A DNA stretch of 64,000 nt from Eurosta solidaginis. Taxonomy: Eukaryota; Arthropoda; Insecta; Diptera; Tephritidae. Positions 32,651 through 44,089 of this stretch are shown here, one piece after another. The first letter of the stretch is position 1. Each line of letters opens with the position of its first letter. The notes below the pieces were generated by a model. It did no database searches and had not been told where the DNA came from. It was given only the letters and a program-made list of their open reading frames with translations. The stretch is from the NCBI RefSeq assembly GCF_040869045.1, contig NC_090321.1, positions 31,989,426 through 32,053,425 of the forward strand, in the 5' to 3' direction. The position numbers were made by a program, and so were the translations under genes.

Positions 32651-33403
32651 CACTGAAAGAAAAATACTGGTAAAGTCAACCGAAATTTCTGAAATTTTTA
32701 TCCATCGCAACAAGATGTTGAATCAACTGCGCACAAATCGTTGATTCGTAATTGACCGTTTTAGTAGTCAAATGAACAAAAAAGTTGTTGCGACAGCTTT
32801 GTACGAAAGTACCTATGTTGCGGCATTTGCAAGGCAGATGAGTTTTCACTGAGAGCTTTTCATGGCAGAAATACACTCGGAGAGCTTGCCGAACAGTGCC
32901 GAGGGGCGACCCCGCTTAGGAAAATTTTCTTTTAATTGAAAAACCTTATTTCTAAAATGTTGATGTTGCTTTGCTCGGGTGTGAAGGCATTGTAGGCGGA
33001 GCACGCTACCATCAAACCACGGCGGCCGCCATATACATAGGTAAATATGGTCATACATATAGAACTCAGCATACATAAGTACAAAGTAGAGAGCGCAGTG
33101 AGCGTAAAATTCACTTTGAAATTTGCTCATGTATTGACTGTTGATCGCTGTTGAAACGAGCAGTGAGATTAGTTGTGTTAACGAAAAAAATCAGTTAGAT
33201 TGATTAGAAATCTGTAAGTTTTATAGAATTTTGTTAACTTAAGAGCGACAATTTCTCTTCTGTTGAAATGTCTAAACTAATTTGCTCGCTTGACAAAGAA
33301 CTCGGTCGAATTAACCATAATTCGATCAATTTCACCGAATCTCCGTTAAGTCAAGAACAACAGAACCGATTTCTTGATTTTACTAGCACCATGTCTTTCA
33401 GTG
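32651..33403. mobile_element. TIR element flanked by TA (Tc1/mariner-like), about 750 bp
   Basis: CACTGAAAGA at 32651 and TCTTTCAGTG at 33403 are perfect inverted ends bordered by TA on both sides. Subterminal similarity continues (TACTGGTAAAGTCAA against TTGATTTTACTAGCA). No transposase ORF; a SINE V copy occupies 32815-33031. TA flanks suggest the IS630-Tc1-mariner superfamily. Confidence 0.65.
32815..33031 (-). mobile_element. SINE V, 3'-truncated copy inside the TIR element
   Basis: Minus strand: GGCGGCCGCCGTGGTTTGAT head, GGTAGCGTGCTCCGCC, GGGGTCGCCCCTCGGCA, GAGTGTATTTCTGCCATGAA, AAGCTCTCAGTGAAAACTCA, TCTGCCTTGCAAATGCCG, ending there. Lacks the last 100 or so bases of the family. The innermost member of a four-level nest. 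Confidence 0.75.
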
Positions 33404-33812
33404 TAGCATCGATAATTTGACCCGAGTATTTTATATGAGTACCGGTATCGATACTTTTTTTTAAAGTTCTATCACTACTCAGTAGTGGGATGGTTGAGTT
33501 AAGAACAAAACTTAAACAAACTTTGAAGATGGGCCTGTCCCGTCCCCTTTTTTATTGTTACTCTCTGCAAAATACTTTTAGTGCCATAGTCGAACAAAAA
33601 TCTCCCAATTAGAATGAAATTTGGCATAAACATTTTCGCATAGCTACAATTCAAAAATGAACCAAATGAGTTCAGAATAGAATCATATATGTATTATTGG
33701 TCCACCTTACATCACTATTAACCGCACAAAGCAAACAACAAGAGCGTTTCAAGTGCTCATCTGGGTATGTTATGTTCTGTTTCACCCGAACTTAGACTTT
33801 CTTACTTGTTTA

Positions 33813-34364
33813 TGTCTCTCTCCTCTTTACTTGTTTGCTTCTTTTTATTTGCTCCCCCACTTTGTTAACTCTTCAATCTTTATTTATATTATTTTACTTT
33901 GTTTAGGCTCATTTTTATGCACGCCCCTTATTTAACAAATAATAAAGCAACAAATCAGTAATCAAATTGTAGTTCGTTTGAGTTTTGTTTGTCTGGTTTT
34001 TTACAGAGTAATGAATGAATGAGTAGAAAAATAAGAAACATTTCAGATATCCCCAAAATAAATGCCTTTTAAGTTAAGCTGCCAATTTAGCATTGCTTTG
34101 TTTGGATAATTGCATTCTAATGATGCCAATCGAGATTTGAAGTGTTGCTCGTAAATCTTCTCTTCCTCGGGTATGCTTCGAAATGAGTCAGCAATAACAT
34201 GAAAGGATTGTTTATAAGCGTTTATAGAAAATGAATGATTTATGTATAAACGTTTAGTATAAAATCTAGGTATTTTCTTTGCTTATAAATTTATAGTGTT
34301 TTTTAAGTGTGGGAAGGCAAACAGCTTATAGAAAGTGTGAGAAGGAGTACACCACCCCAGCTGA
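33813..34364. other. unassigned A+T-rich stretch
   Basis: Pyrimidine-rich at 33813-33900, then no recognisable feature. Confidence 0.35.
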
Positions 34365-34640
34365 TTAGGAGGCTTAGAATATATCCGCCACGGATATACC
34401 TGTCGTAAAAAACGACTAAAATACCCAAACGCTTAAAGGGGTTGTGTAGCGAAAACCTCTATATGAGCTGCCAGCGCAATTTATAGCTTTCTCGCTGTAC
34501 TGCATAGGGTCGGTCTGGTAATCCGGAAGCTTAGGCTACCTTATGACTGCTGCGTCTTCCAGGCGAAAGCCGCTGTTGTAAGAGAATTTAGTATTTATTC
34601 AGACAGTCAGGCGGCTAGGGTTGAGGGCTGTTATTGATTG
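34365..34640 (+). repeat. CAA-tailed repeat family, 5' half
   Basis: AGCTGATTAGGAGGCTTAG, ATACCTGTCGTAAAAAACG, GGGGTTGTGTAGCGAAAACC, GCCAGCGCAATTTATAGC, CCAGGCGAAAGCCGCTG and CAGTCAGGCGGCTAGGG are the family 5' half in order. The 3' half is replaced by LINE RNase H scraps. Confidence 0.65.
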
Positions 34641-34779
34641 TTTGACGTAATTTATATGGCCGTGATTGCTGAAAGCTAGTTTGTGATTGCATTGAGGAGT
34701 TGCTCTTGCGGTACGCTTTTCCCACCCCATACGAGATATCGAAATTTTCAGGCTATTAAGGTTTAATATATTTCATCAC

Positions 34780-35012
34780 CCCATAGCAATGTCAGTGGTA
34801 ACAAAGCATTGCCGAGTGGGAGTCCATGCGGTGTGCCCATCGAATAAGGATGGAGTGGGGCTATGCAGATATTTCATGTTTGGCTGACCAGCTTTTGCGA
34901 CGACGAAGAGTGAATATATGGGTCGAGAAGTATAAAGAAACGATCTTGGATCGATGCCCATCTTATTCAACTATATTACAGCTGAAAGCCAGTATCAGAA
35001 AAACTCGCTCCT
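34780..35012 (+). pseudogene. LINE C-terminal Cys/His region scrap
   Basis: Plus reading VTKHCRVGVHAV ... GLCRYFMFG-stop-PAFATTKSEYMG resembles the TGHC-P-G-HAVRL ... C-x-x-C ... PAFAR-R-YLG tail that follows RNase H in R1/LOA-group LINEs. Confidence 0.5.
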
Positions 35013-35199
35013 CTACAGACTGGCCTAACAGGAGATTAATTTAAGTGTAACCGCATCATCATTATTTTATTACTTTCTGCGGATTTGTATCCATCTCTAC
35101 CTTTCCTTATTTGATAGTTTACCGTCGGTCTTAATTTTGCTGTTGTACTTTTATTTTTACTTTTTGTCCTCAGCGTTGCGCGGACACTACCTCTTGCAG

Positions 35200-35510
35200 G
35201 ATAGCAAAATCTTTCTGGCCGAAAGTGGATGACAGGAGGTCTGCTGAAATGATTGGGTTAAATAAAGCTCATCTAGCAAAGTTCATTGGGGTTTTTACAG
35301 GGCATTGTCCAATGGGAATCCATTCGGTACATCTCAATATACTGGAAACCCCATCCTGGTGAAGCAGTATTGGGGATGATGGGGTGGAATCATCAAGTCA
35401 ATTTATGCCTGATTGCCCAGCTTTTGCCTAGGCTAGGCGAAATTACTTCGATTGTGACTCTCTAGGATCTGCGGAATACTTATCCGATTAGAAACTTTAA
35501 TGTTTTTACG
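35200..35510 (+). pseudogene. second LINE C-terminal region scrap
   Basis: KAHLAKFIGVFTGHCPMGIH, then ESSSQFMPDCPAFA and RNYFDCDSLGSAEYL: the same tail region as at 34780, independently decayed and better preserved (FTGHCPMG intact). The two scraps lie in tandem about 460 bp apart. Confidence 0.65.
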
Positions 35511-35699
35511 CAACAATTCTCTAAGAAGCTATAGCTACTTCGCTGTTATTTAATGTGGTATCACAACAGCATATACATTGAAGAAAGAGAAACACTACAA
35601 ATATTTATGGTTAGGGAAATCGAGCTTCATATTAAAAAGAGCAGAGAATGAGAGGGTTATAAACATCAGAACTTTTGAAGACATACAATTTATTGTTGA

Positions 35700-38600
35700 T
35701 TAGCTACTCTGTAGCTATACTCTTTGTTCTTTTTTCTTCATTTATTTTTCTTCGATGCTTGTTGACGTTCTGATTGATGATAACCCAATCATCGCTAGCA
35801 AAAATTTTTTTCAAAAAACGCCCTCAGTAGGTTCTAACGATATAAAAGTTGTGCATCAGAATATACGTAGCCTTAGGCAGAATTTTGATTTATTCTTAAG
35901 TCATATCGATGCATTAGGTTGCCTACCAGACATTATATTTTTAACGGAAATTTGGATCTATTCTTATAAAGTAAGTGACTGCATCATACCTCATTACAAT
36001 TTTTATGCCAATGCGAATGAGAGATACAGTGCGGGAGGTGTTGGAGCCTTTGTGCGCGATACTTATGAGTGTACCTCAGTAAGTAAAAATCTTTATAGTG
36101 CTGATATGCTACAACTTTCTCTTAATATAAAAGGCGAACAATTTGTTTTCCTTGGGGTATACAGACTACAATCTGTTCCTATTTCTGTATTTATTCAAGA
36201 ATACTCCAGCTTCGTGCTGTGTGAAGAGACTACAAATTTTTTCATACTGGGTGATTTTAATTTAGGCCTTTTGCATCACTCTAATACAACTGACGATTAT
36301 TTGGTTGACGGCTGGAAATGGTTATACTTCCTAAATAAATGAGCCGACGCGCTTAAGTTCGGGTACTTGTATTGATCATATTTTTTGCCGCTTTAATGCC
36401 GTACCATATAGATATTGAAATAGTTTTAACATTGACTTGCAAGTAGCTGATCACACGATGACGGGTTTGCAAATATTTGGAATTGTTTTCGACAAACCAA
36501 ACGTAAATCGTGTTCAGAAGTCATATACCAAAATTTATTTCCCTATGCTGAACCATAAGCTAGGTTTCGAAAATTGGTCGAATGTCCTCGCTGAAATGAC
36601 ATATCAGTAAATGACTTTTACATAGTTTTAGATACCTTAAACGCGCAGATTCTCAACTCTTCGTATACTGTGAATAATCGTAAAAAAATGTGAGACTTAA
36701 TCCTTGGATTACTCGGGATCTCCTACAGAAAATAGAGCTCAAAAACCAATTAAGAAAAAAGTGTGCTAAGCATCCTAGTAATAGAAGGCTCCGCACTAGA
36801 TACAATAAAATAAGTAATAGCACCAATAAGGCCATACGACTGACGCGGGAAAACTTCTTTCGAAACAAGTTTAATTCAGCACTTGGTAATATCAAAAAAG
36901 AATGGGAAGTTGTCAATAATCTTCTTAATCGAAACGATGAAAAAGATAATGAGCGAGTAGTATTGCAAGCTGGAAGTCAGTCGATTACGGATGCTGTGGA
37001 AGTAGCTAATAAATTTAACATACACTTTACAACGGTTGGGAACACATTATTAACTAACTGCAATTGTCAGTTTGCGACATATTTATCACCAAGATGCTCC
37101 AAATAGCTACTTTTTTGACCCTATCACAGGTTTCGAAGTTATAAGCATTATAAAAACCTTAAAAAAAACTCTAGTTCATGCGGTGAGGATGCTATTTCCA
37201 ATTTATTTTTAAAAAAGATATATTTTAATGTGGTTGATATACTGATATACTTATTCAACACCAGCATTACTCATGGTATTTTTCCCGATGGTTTGAAATG
37301 TGCGATTGTAATTCTGATCTTCAAAAAAGGGGATAAAAAGATGTTAATAATTACAGACCTATTTCACTGCTCTCGGCCATATCTAAAGTTTTTGAAAAGG
37401 CTGTTAAAGCCAGAATTGTTAATTTTCTACATAAAGCGAGCTTGTTTAGCACCATGCAGTTTGCTTTCGTTCCGACCTATTAACAGAAGACGCTCTGCTG
37501 GATTTTTGCACCAACGTCTGCAAAGATCTGGATGAAAAAAGAAGTTGCGCTGGTCTCTTTGTGGACATAAAAAAAGCTTATGATATGGTCGATAGGGGTG
37601 TACTATTGGATAAACTATATAGTGCAGGATTCCGCGGTGTTATGCATAAGTGGCTTAAATCGTATCTATTGGGCAGAAGACAAAGAGTTAAAGTAGAATG
37701 TAGCTACAGTAGCTTACAGCTTGTTAATCTGGTCGTTCGGCAAGGCTCAATTCTTGGTCCAATATTGTTCTTGGTCTATATTAATTCAATATTTAAGCTT
37801 CCATTGAGAGGCAAGACCACTGCCTTTGCAGACGATCTTGCAATTGCGTACAGTACACCGAATTACTTTGAATTAATATGTGACATTACCCATGATATAC
37901 ATTTGTTACGAACCTGGTTCGCTTCACACAAACTGATTGTAAGTAATAAGATTAGACTTATGTATTTCAGTCATATTCTCAAAGAACAACCAAGTTATGA
38001 TGTCATATTTCACTCCGCAGTGTGCTCTCGTTTTAACATGCACCATATAGCGTGCACTCAAAGTGACTCGATGAGATATTTTGATTGTAATACAAACTGT
38101 AGTGAGAGATTCTTCAGGGTTGAAGTAGTTGAAATTTCAAATACCTAGGAATTATAATAGACAACCGCTTGAGTTGATCTGAGCACACTAATGCTCTAAA
38201 AAATACTTTCTGTATACCACTCGTCACTTTTATAGTCTGAAAAAGTTATGTGCTATATCCACTCTAAAAACAGTTTACTACGGAATATTTCAATCTAAAC
38301 TGCAATATGGTATCACATGCTGGGGCGGCGCTTCTCCTAATAAGCTGTCAGCAGTGATAACAATTCAAAAGGGGGTTATAAGGCGAATCTGTGGTGCAAA
38401 CTATAGGTCTCACTTTTTGCTATATTTTAGGAAACCAGATATATCTCAGTGTCGACATCTCTATCTTTACAAAGTTTTAAAAACATTCTTTATACGGTGT
38501 GGCTACCTGGAAAGATTTCCTTCGGAAGTCTACAACTTACGAAGAAATCTATTTCCGATAATACAAATTCCTAGTACGTCGCACCTTAGAAGTTTTTACA

Positions 38601-39045
38601 CATACACGTCGCGCAAATTTTTCAACTCCCTTCCTGCCACTGTACAGGTAATAAGAAATGCCAACTTATTTAAAAAAGAGGTTAAGCTGTATCTTTTTGG
38701 TTATAATCACTTTGAATTAGAAACGTTGCTGAGGATGACCCTATAAACCTTACCTACCTTAGGAAGCTGCACATATTTAGTGTTGATTCTCTTTCATATC
38801 TTTGATGATTTAATTTAATGTATAACTGAAACTCTTTATGATATTTTTATTTTTGTACACCCCACCCAAATCGATATATCAAAGCTAGGAATAGCATTTA
38901 GAACTATGTTAAAATTTAATATAAAAAATGCCATACACTTCCTATGCTGCATAGTAATTTGAAATTATTTAATGTAATATTGTAATCTTAGGTTAATAAG
39001 TATGCATCTAGAAAATGTTTAATAAAATACAATACAATACAATAC
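35700..39045 (+). pseudogene. near-complete CR1/L2-like LINE with (AATAC)n tail
   Basis: Endonuclease: VVHQNIRSLRQNFDLF, PDIIFLTEIWI (catalytic Glu), AGGVGAFV, FFILGDFNL, and VADHTMTGLQ near 36440 (His kept, Ser changed). Linker: RLNPWITRDLLQKIELKNQL, then LTRENFFRNKFNSALG. RT: THGIFPDGLKCAIVILIFKK, NNYRPISLLSAISKVFEKAV after a frameshift near 37340, FVDIKKAYDMVDRGVLLDKL, RQGSILGPILFLVYIN, TTAFADDLAIAY (FADD catalytic box intact), and C-terminal GVIRRICGANYRSH ... RKFFNSLPATVQ to 38746. Stops and frameshifts at 36342, about 37110, 37340 and 38150. The tail AATAAAATACAATACAATAC lies at 39021-39045. Defective but fairly young. Confidence 0.88.
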
Positions 39046-39105
39046 ATGAAGCTACCCATGTGAATTTCCCCTACAAGGGCAGCTACCACCTAAACTAACC
39101 TAATT
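39046..39105 (+). repeat. short LINE/SINE 3' end with CCTAA-type tail
   Basis: GGGCAGCTACCACCTAAACT followed by AACCTAA and a T-run. It resembles the 3' ends of R1/LOA-group elements; no target duplication identified. Confidence 0.4.
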
Positions 39106-39895
39106 TTTTTTGTCCTCATAATTTACCTCATTTAACTTTTCTTTCCTTTCCTCTTTATCTTCTTCTTCTTTTCCCCCGTTAACTTCTTCTCCTCTTCCCC
39201 TTTCTTCTTCTTCTCTTTCCTCTAGTATCTTCTTCTTCTCTCTCTTCTTCCCGTTTCCGTCCACTTAGTTTTCCTATTTTCTTCATCTTCCAATTATTCT
39301 CCCTTTCCTCTGTCTTTTCCTGTTCTTAATTTTTTTCAATTTTTTTAGGTTTCTTTTTCTTCCTGTGCAATATTCTGTCCAGCACTTTTACTGGTCTTTA
39401 TTTGTTCATTCCCTTCTCATTGAATTCTCTATCTCCATACCTCCCCAGTCATTTCTTTGTCCTCCAACTCTTTCCTTTAGGCTTGCTGTTCGCTTTCCCA
39501 TCTCCCTTCGTCTCGCTTTCTAATTTTTCATCCTAATCCTTCCTTTTTCCCTATTCCTCTTAATCTCCCTTTTCTTTAACCTTTTCGTTTTTGAATCCTC
39601 TCTAAATCATCCATCCTCTTACAGTTAACGCCATTTTTCACATTTCTTATTCTTGCTCTTAGTTTTTTCCTTCCTCGTTTCTCTTACCGTGTTCTACTCC
39701 TTTTTTTCATATCCCTTCCTATTTTTGACTCCTGCCAATCCTCTTCCTTTTATTTTCCCTTCCCCTTCCTATCGTTATTAGTCTATTCCTTTTGCACTTT
39801 ATTTTCCTCTTCCTCATTCTCCTCCATGTTCCAAATTTTCTCCCTTCCCTTTTCTTTTTGCTGTAATTTTCCCACTGATTTTTCACTCTTGTAAT
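39105..39895 (+). repeat. 790-bp polypyrimidine-rich tract
   Basis: The plus strand is overwhelmingly C and T (runs such as CTTCTTCTTCTTTTCCCCC and TCTTCTTCTTCTCTTTCC), with few purines through about 39895. No ORF. The strand asymmetry is abrupt at both borders. Confidence 0.85.
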
Positions 39896-40574
39896 ATCTG
39901 CTTAGCCGAGGTCTATGTCAAAGAACGAGCCACTGCATTGCACCAGAATATTGCGGCACTAGAGACCAACAAAAGGGCTTGGACGCCCAGGCTGCCACAA
40001 AATGATAAGAAGCTAATATGATCACATTGAAAAATGCGCGGGTGTAGAAAGCCTTACTGAAGGCCATAGCGCAACTCAACTTTGCCCTTTTCTGTATACC
40101 TCACGTAAATCACGAATTAAAAAAATACTCATAAAACTTCAGGGACACCCTCTTTCTGCCACTATTTGGTATGTTTGGGATGACCGTAAAGTCTCAAGTT
40201 CCCCATGAAAAAGTGTGTAAAGAAAGAGCACAAGAAAAAATGCAAATTTTCTGCTCAAACTAAATAAGTCAAAGTGCAAAGCATCGCCGACGCTCATAGA
40301 AATATAAAAGTCTTCCTTCGTTGGATCTCTAGGAACAACAATACAGTAGGAAAGAAAACTGCAAATAAGATGGTCAGGGAAGACGCCAAAATAGACTTGA
40401 ACGAGAAAGGCAACTAAGCGAGTGATTTTGTGAAGAACATATTAGAGTAGTGAACATACTAAAGACCAAATACGATGATTGCAAGATATTGAGGTCCCCA
40501 TGGCCATGTTCAGATAGAAGTCGATCGAAATTGTTTATAAAATTTAAAAATGCTCTTCGACGGCTTGGAGGAGT
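39896..40574. other. unassigned
   Basis: Mixed composition, no domain recognised on either strand. Confidence 0.35.
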
Positions 40575-40940
40575 CCCAGCGGATTAGGGGCGGTAGGCAT
40601 GCCTGTCATTAGAGGCAACTAAAATACTATATTGATTCAAGAGGTTGTGTAGCGCAACCCTCTCCAACTGTTGCCAGTGCAATATATAGATTCTCCAACC
40701 CAATTGTCAAACTCACCTACCCGTGGCGACCATCTGATCGATTTAGGGGATGGGAGGGTGGTCCGGCCTAGAAGGTTGCATGCGGTCACACCAAATAGTT
40801 TCCCGTTTAGGGCTAGTACCTTTATGGTGCTTGTTACCGGAACGTGACGGATCTGCATCCGGCAAAGGACCATCAACATCGACAACACTCCCGAAAGTTT
40901 TTTGGGAGTGTCCTTATCGCTACAACAACAACAATAAACA
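40575..40940 (+). mobile_element. CAA-tailed repeat family, best complete member
   Basis: Begins CCCAGCGGATTAGGGGCGGT, then GGCATGCCTGTCATTAGA, GGTTGTGTAGCGCAACCCTC, CAACTGTTGCCAGTGCAAT, CCGGCCTAGAAGGTTGC, GGTGCTTGTTACCGGAACG, ATCTGCATCCGGCAAAGGA, CATCGACAACACTCCCGAAA paired with TTTTGGGAGTGTCC, and ends CGCTACAACAACAACAATAA. The 3' CAA repeat tail suggests a SINE or the 3' end of a LINE. Related pieces: 6188, 8850, 15995 and 34365. Confidence 0.75.
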
Positions 40941-42589
40941 CTGCTTGGAGGTGTATTATGGATATATGCAGTCCTTTGTTGGTACTAGCACATTTCCGAA
41001 TTCAAAGGAAAATATAGTCTGATTACATCACCTGTGAGTCCGTGAATATGCTTCGTAAATGGCGCAACACAAAACGTTCTCTCTCTTCGGTAGAGTAGAA
41101 TAGGAAGGCAAGTCGATTCATTCGAATAAAATGCCATAAATTTCTTGTTGTGCGTTTCTGCGTTAGTTTCAATTAAGTGAATTTTTATGTTCACATATGG
41201 AAAAGTAAGTTTTTTGATACTCATTAGTTAGAGAGTGTTTGCATTTGTCCACATATGAGCTCACCAGGCCCTCACTGCCATATCTACACTCACTTTAAAA
41301 AAATACCATTGTTGACTTGTCGATATCTCGGCCTTTATTTGGCGCTGTAATAAACTACTGAAATAAGTTCAAATTTTGAGGTCTCCCTTATTTTGAAGGC
41401 AAATGTAAGTCCATCAAGAAGCAACATAAATGCAGCAAAGAACTTTAAATTACCATAATTATATTTTTTCAGCATAAAAAATTATGTTAAACTTTTAACT
41501 CCGATTTTGGTACTTCTTTATAAAGTTATTACCAATGCAACATCAGAGCCAACGAAAATAATGAGACACCATTTCAAAGTGATTTGAATGCTATTTGAGT
41601 TGCTGCATCTGGAGAGTAAGGTGCGCAAACTTTACAATAGCAACGGAAAAGTAACATCAAAACCTTCAGCTACGCTCACATCAAAGCCAATCAATGCAAA
41701 ATTTCGTTTCTCATTGTATCAATGAATATAAAACAGCGAATACGAGGAAATTGAAAAAAACTACAACAAAAAACGAACTATATTCAATGTACAAACATAG
41801 AATATGCAGCATCATAAATCAATTTGCTAGCCCAGGTATGCTAAGTAGCTGGCAACAGCAAATTGAGTTGAATACGGCAAAAAGCTAAAGTAGCGCTAGC
41901 ACTGATTTAACTGCAATTGCAAGTATGAATGGTGCGCGCCCATCCACGACTGCGTACTTGAAGTGGACTTTCGAAAAGTAGCTGCCGTACTGTGGTCCAA
42001 CTACAAAACAGTTATAATGCATAAATGTATGCGTATACTATTTGTTTTGCTTGCGTAGTGGCAATATCACTGAGCAACGTGAACTTGGCAATAAGAGTAT
42101 GCAGCAAATTAAAGAAAATGATGATGTAACACCAATCATATTTTGCAATAATTCAAATTTCACACTCATACACCAACAAATACACGCCCCTATGTTGTGT
42201 TGTTTCAACTGCAGATAAATCAGATTTTTTTTAATTTATCCAAGTTTTGTTTTGATTTATAGCGAAGCACTTCAGCTGAAAGTTGTTGTGAATTGCAGAT
42301 ATTTAATGAGCAAAGAATTGTGAAAAGTAATGACGGTATAATAGAAAAATAGGAGAGATAACAAAGGAAATTTAAATGCAATTTTGTTATTATATTTATT
42401 ATGTCTCATTTATTTTATGTTGCGCAAATTGATTCTATTCGTGTTATTTCGGAAATTGAATAAATGCATTTGAGTTTGATGTTACGTATACGCCGTGGAG
42501 GTCCTCATTGTTTGCTGTTGGTTTATTAGCTATTTTCTGTAATATATGTATGTAAATAGGCAAAATTGTTAAAGCTTCGTCTCATTTAC
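40941..42589. other. unassigned 1.6-kb A+T-rich stretch
   Basis: No transposon end, RNA gene or domain recognised. The 64- to 79-codon frames here have A+T-driven composition. Confidence 0.35.
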
Positions 42590-43990
42590 GGCCAAGCCAA
42601 AGTGTAGATACGTATAGATCAGCCTGACAGTTGCCAGGGATATATTTATGCCCTAGAATCAAGATAAATTTTTTTAAAAAGGAGTTAGATGCCAATACAA
42701 GTGAGGTCAAGCAATACCTCACAGCTCTCGTCCTCACGATGACATGGCTTAGCGCTTTAAGAGCCCCATTACTATCTGAGAAGATGTTTAACTCCCTGAA
42801 AGTTACAGTGGCGGATTCACCGCATGTTTTATAGAAGCGACCACCACATGGTAGTCGCTGCAGTAATCGAGTAGCCTATGTTTCTGACATCGAACTCAGT
42901 ATACATCCGTAAACATTATTATTTTCCCACCCTATTCATCACTTGATTGAATATGACTGATTAATGTGCCAACAGAAGCGGACGCTGACGCGCAGCATTC
43001 CATTCTGCCAGGAATAAAGTAAAGTCTCAGGCTTATATCCAGCGTCTTGAAGTAATATTGCCGTTCAGACTGTGCCTATTTTACCCACGAACTCACGATG
43101 TTAGCCGTTTTGTCCCAGTGTTAGTGTTGTATGAAAACCGGCTCTTATTTCAACCAACGCCAATCGCTGTACTGCTTCCAACCCTTCGTACGTGAAAAAA
43201 ATGTCTACAGCTGTGCAAGGCTATTGAAGCCTTCCAAGCCATGTCACTCACATAAAACTTTCATGACAGCCTGCTGTCGAGCATAATCCCAAGGTACTTG
43301 ACAATTTCAAACAGCACAGGAGTGTCTCCCACAACAGAGGATATCTGACAATTTATGTGCAATGATTGGACCGCCTGGTCACATTGAGCGGGTAAATTTG
43401 AAAGAAAATCATTTGTGTATTCAAAAATTCATCGCTGACAAGAAGCGGCAAGCTTCATCGGCATTAGCCACCACTTCGCATATACTGCCTTCACTACCAT
43501 GACCAAAAACAGTGGAGAAGGAACACCGCTATTTGGCGCGCTCTTTCTCACCTTTCTCTTAGCCGTCGTTGCCCCGGTTCCGCCGCTACAGTTCCGCCCC
43601 TCAGCAATAAACTAAGGAATTTTAAGGGTTCGACTCTCAGTGTTGCGAAGACCCTTTCAATTGCCAGTTGTAAGAAAATGTTGAAGGCTCCTTGAATGTC
43701 AAGAAAGGCATACAGCGCAAATGCTTCCTTCTCGAGGGCTCCCTATATCAGTTTGACGACTGATTTAAGAGCTCTTTCCGTCGACGTGTCCTTACATCAG
43801 GTGATTTGAGATGCCGAAAATCGAGAAATTCTGCTCCATACATAAAGATCAATTAGGCGTTCCGTGTTTTTAAAAGAAACGAAGAAATTGTATAAACCAT
43901 TTGTTTGATATTACGCATACTCCGTCGAAGTCATGGCTTGCCTTAACTCTTTGGGAAAGATGTGAGAAACTTTTACGATATCTCAATAGG
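42590..43990 (-). pseudogene. R1/LOA-like LINE remnant: RT, post-RT, RNase H
   Basis: Read from the right: ALYAFLDIQGAFNIF (RT motif A), then a corrupted motif B (SGVPSPLFLVMVVKAVYA), KYLGIMLDSRLS and AWKASIALHSC (post-RT), and a poorly preserved RNase H region at 42950-42590 parallel to that at 28200-28500. Motif C is not readable. Many stops. Gene order and phrases match the other R1/LOA-type pieces in the window. Confidence 0.75.
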
Positions 43991-44089
43991 ACGGAGTAAT
44001 TATATTAATTAAGCCCTGGTACCCAATTGGATTTTTTCTGTTTGGTCGTCAAACTAATACTGGTACTACTATGGACACATACAGTCTAG

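Larger units (their letters stand above)
30434..33477. mobile_element. hAT-type element with 8-bp TSD, about 3.0 kb
   Basis: Terminal inverted repeats TAGTGATAGAAC and GTTCTATCACTA are perfect over 12 bp and flanked by CTCAGTAG on both sides (30426-30433, 33478-33485). C2 reads CCTCAGTAGTGGTATGG at the same place, the empty site. Subterminal regions repeat GTATCGATAC, GAGTACT and related strings. No transposase was readable, so it is non-autonomous or gutted; the interior is occupied by family B/C-like modules, a solo LTR, SINE remnants and a TIR element. Confidence 0.85.
29760..33812 (+). mobile_element. family C noncoding repeat, copy C1, host of nested insertions
   Basis: 5' hairpin TATACCC...GGGTGTTATA with inner TGTAC-TT-GTACA, GTCCGCCTGTACATCTGTCC tract, AACACAATAACATGAG, TTTTTCGATATCGAAAATTT, and at the far end GTTCTG-TTTCAC-CCGAAC followed by CTTACTTGTTTA. 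The element is interrupted at 30434-33477 by a hAT transposon; copy C2 (46367-47628) shows the uninterrupted sequence across that point. True length without the insertion is about 1.0 kb. Confidence 0.8.
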
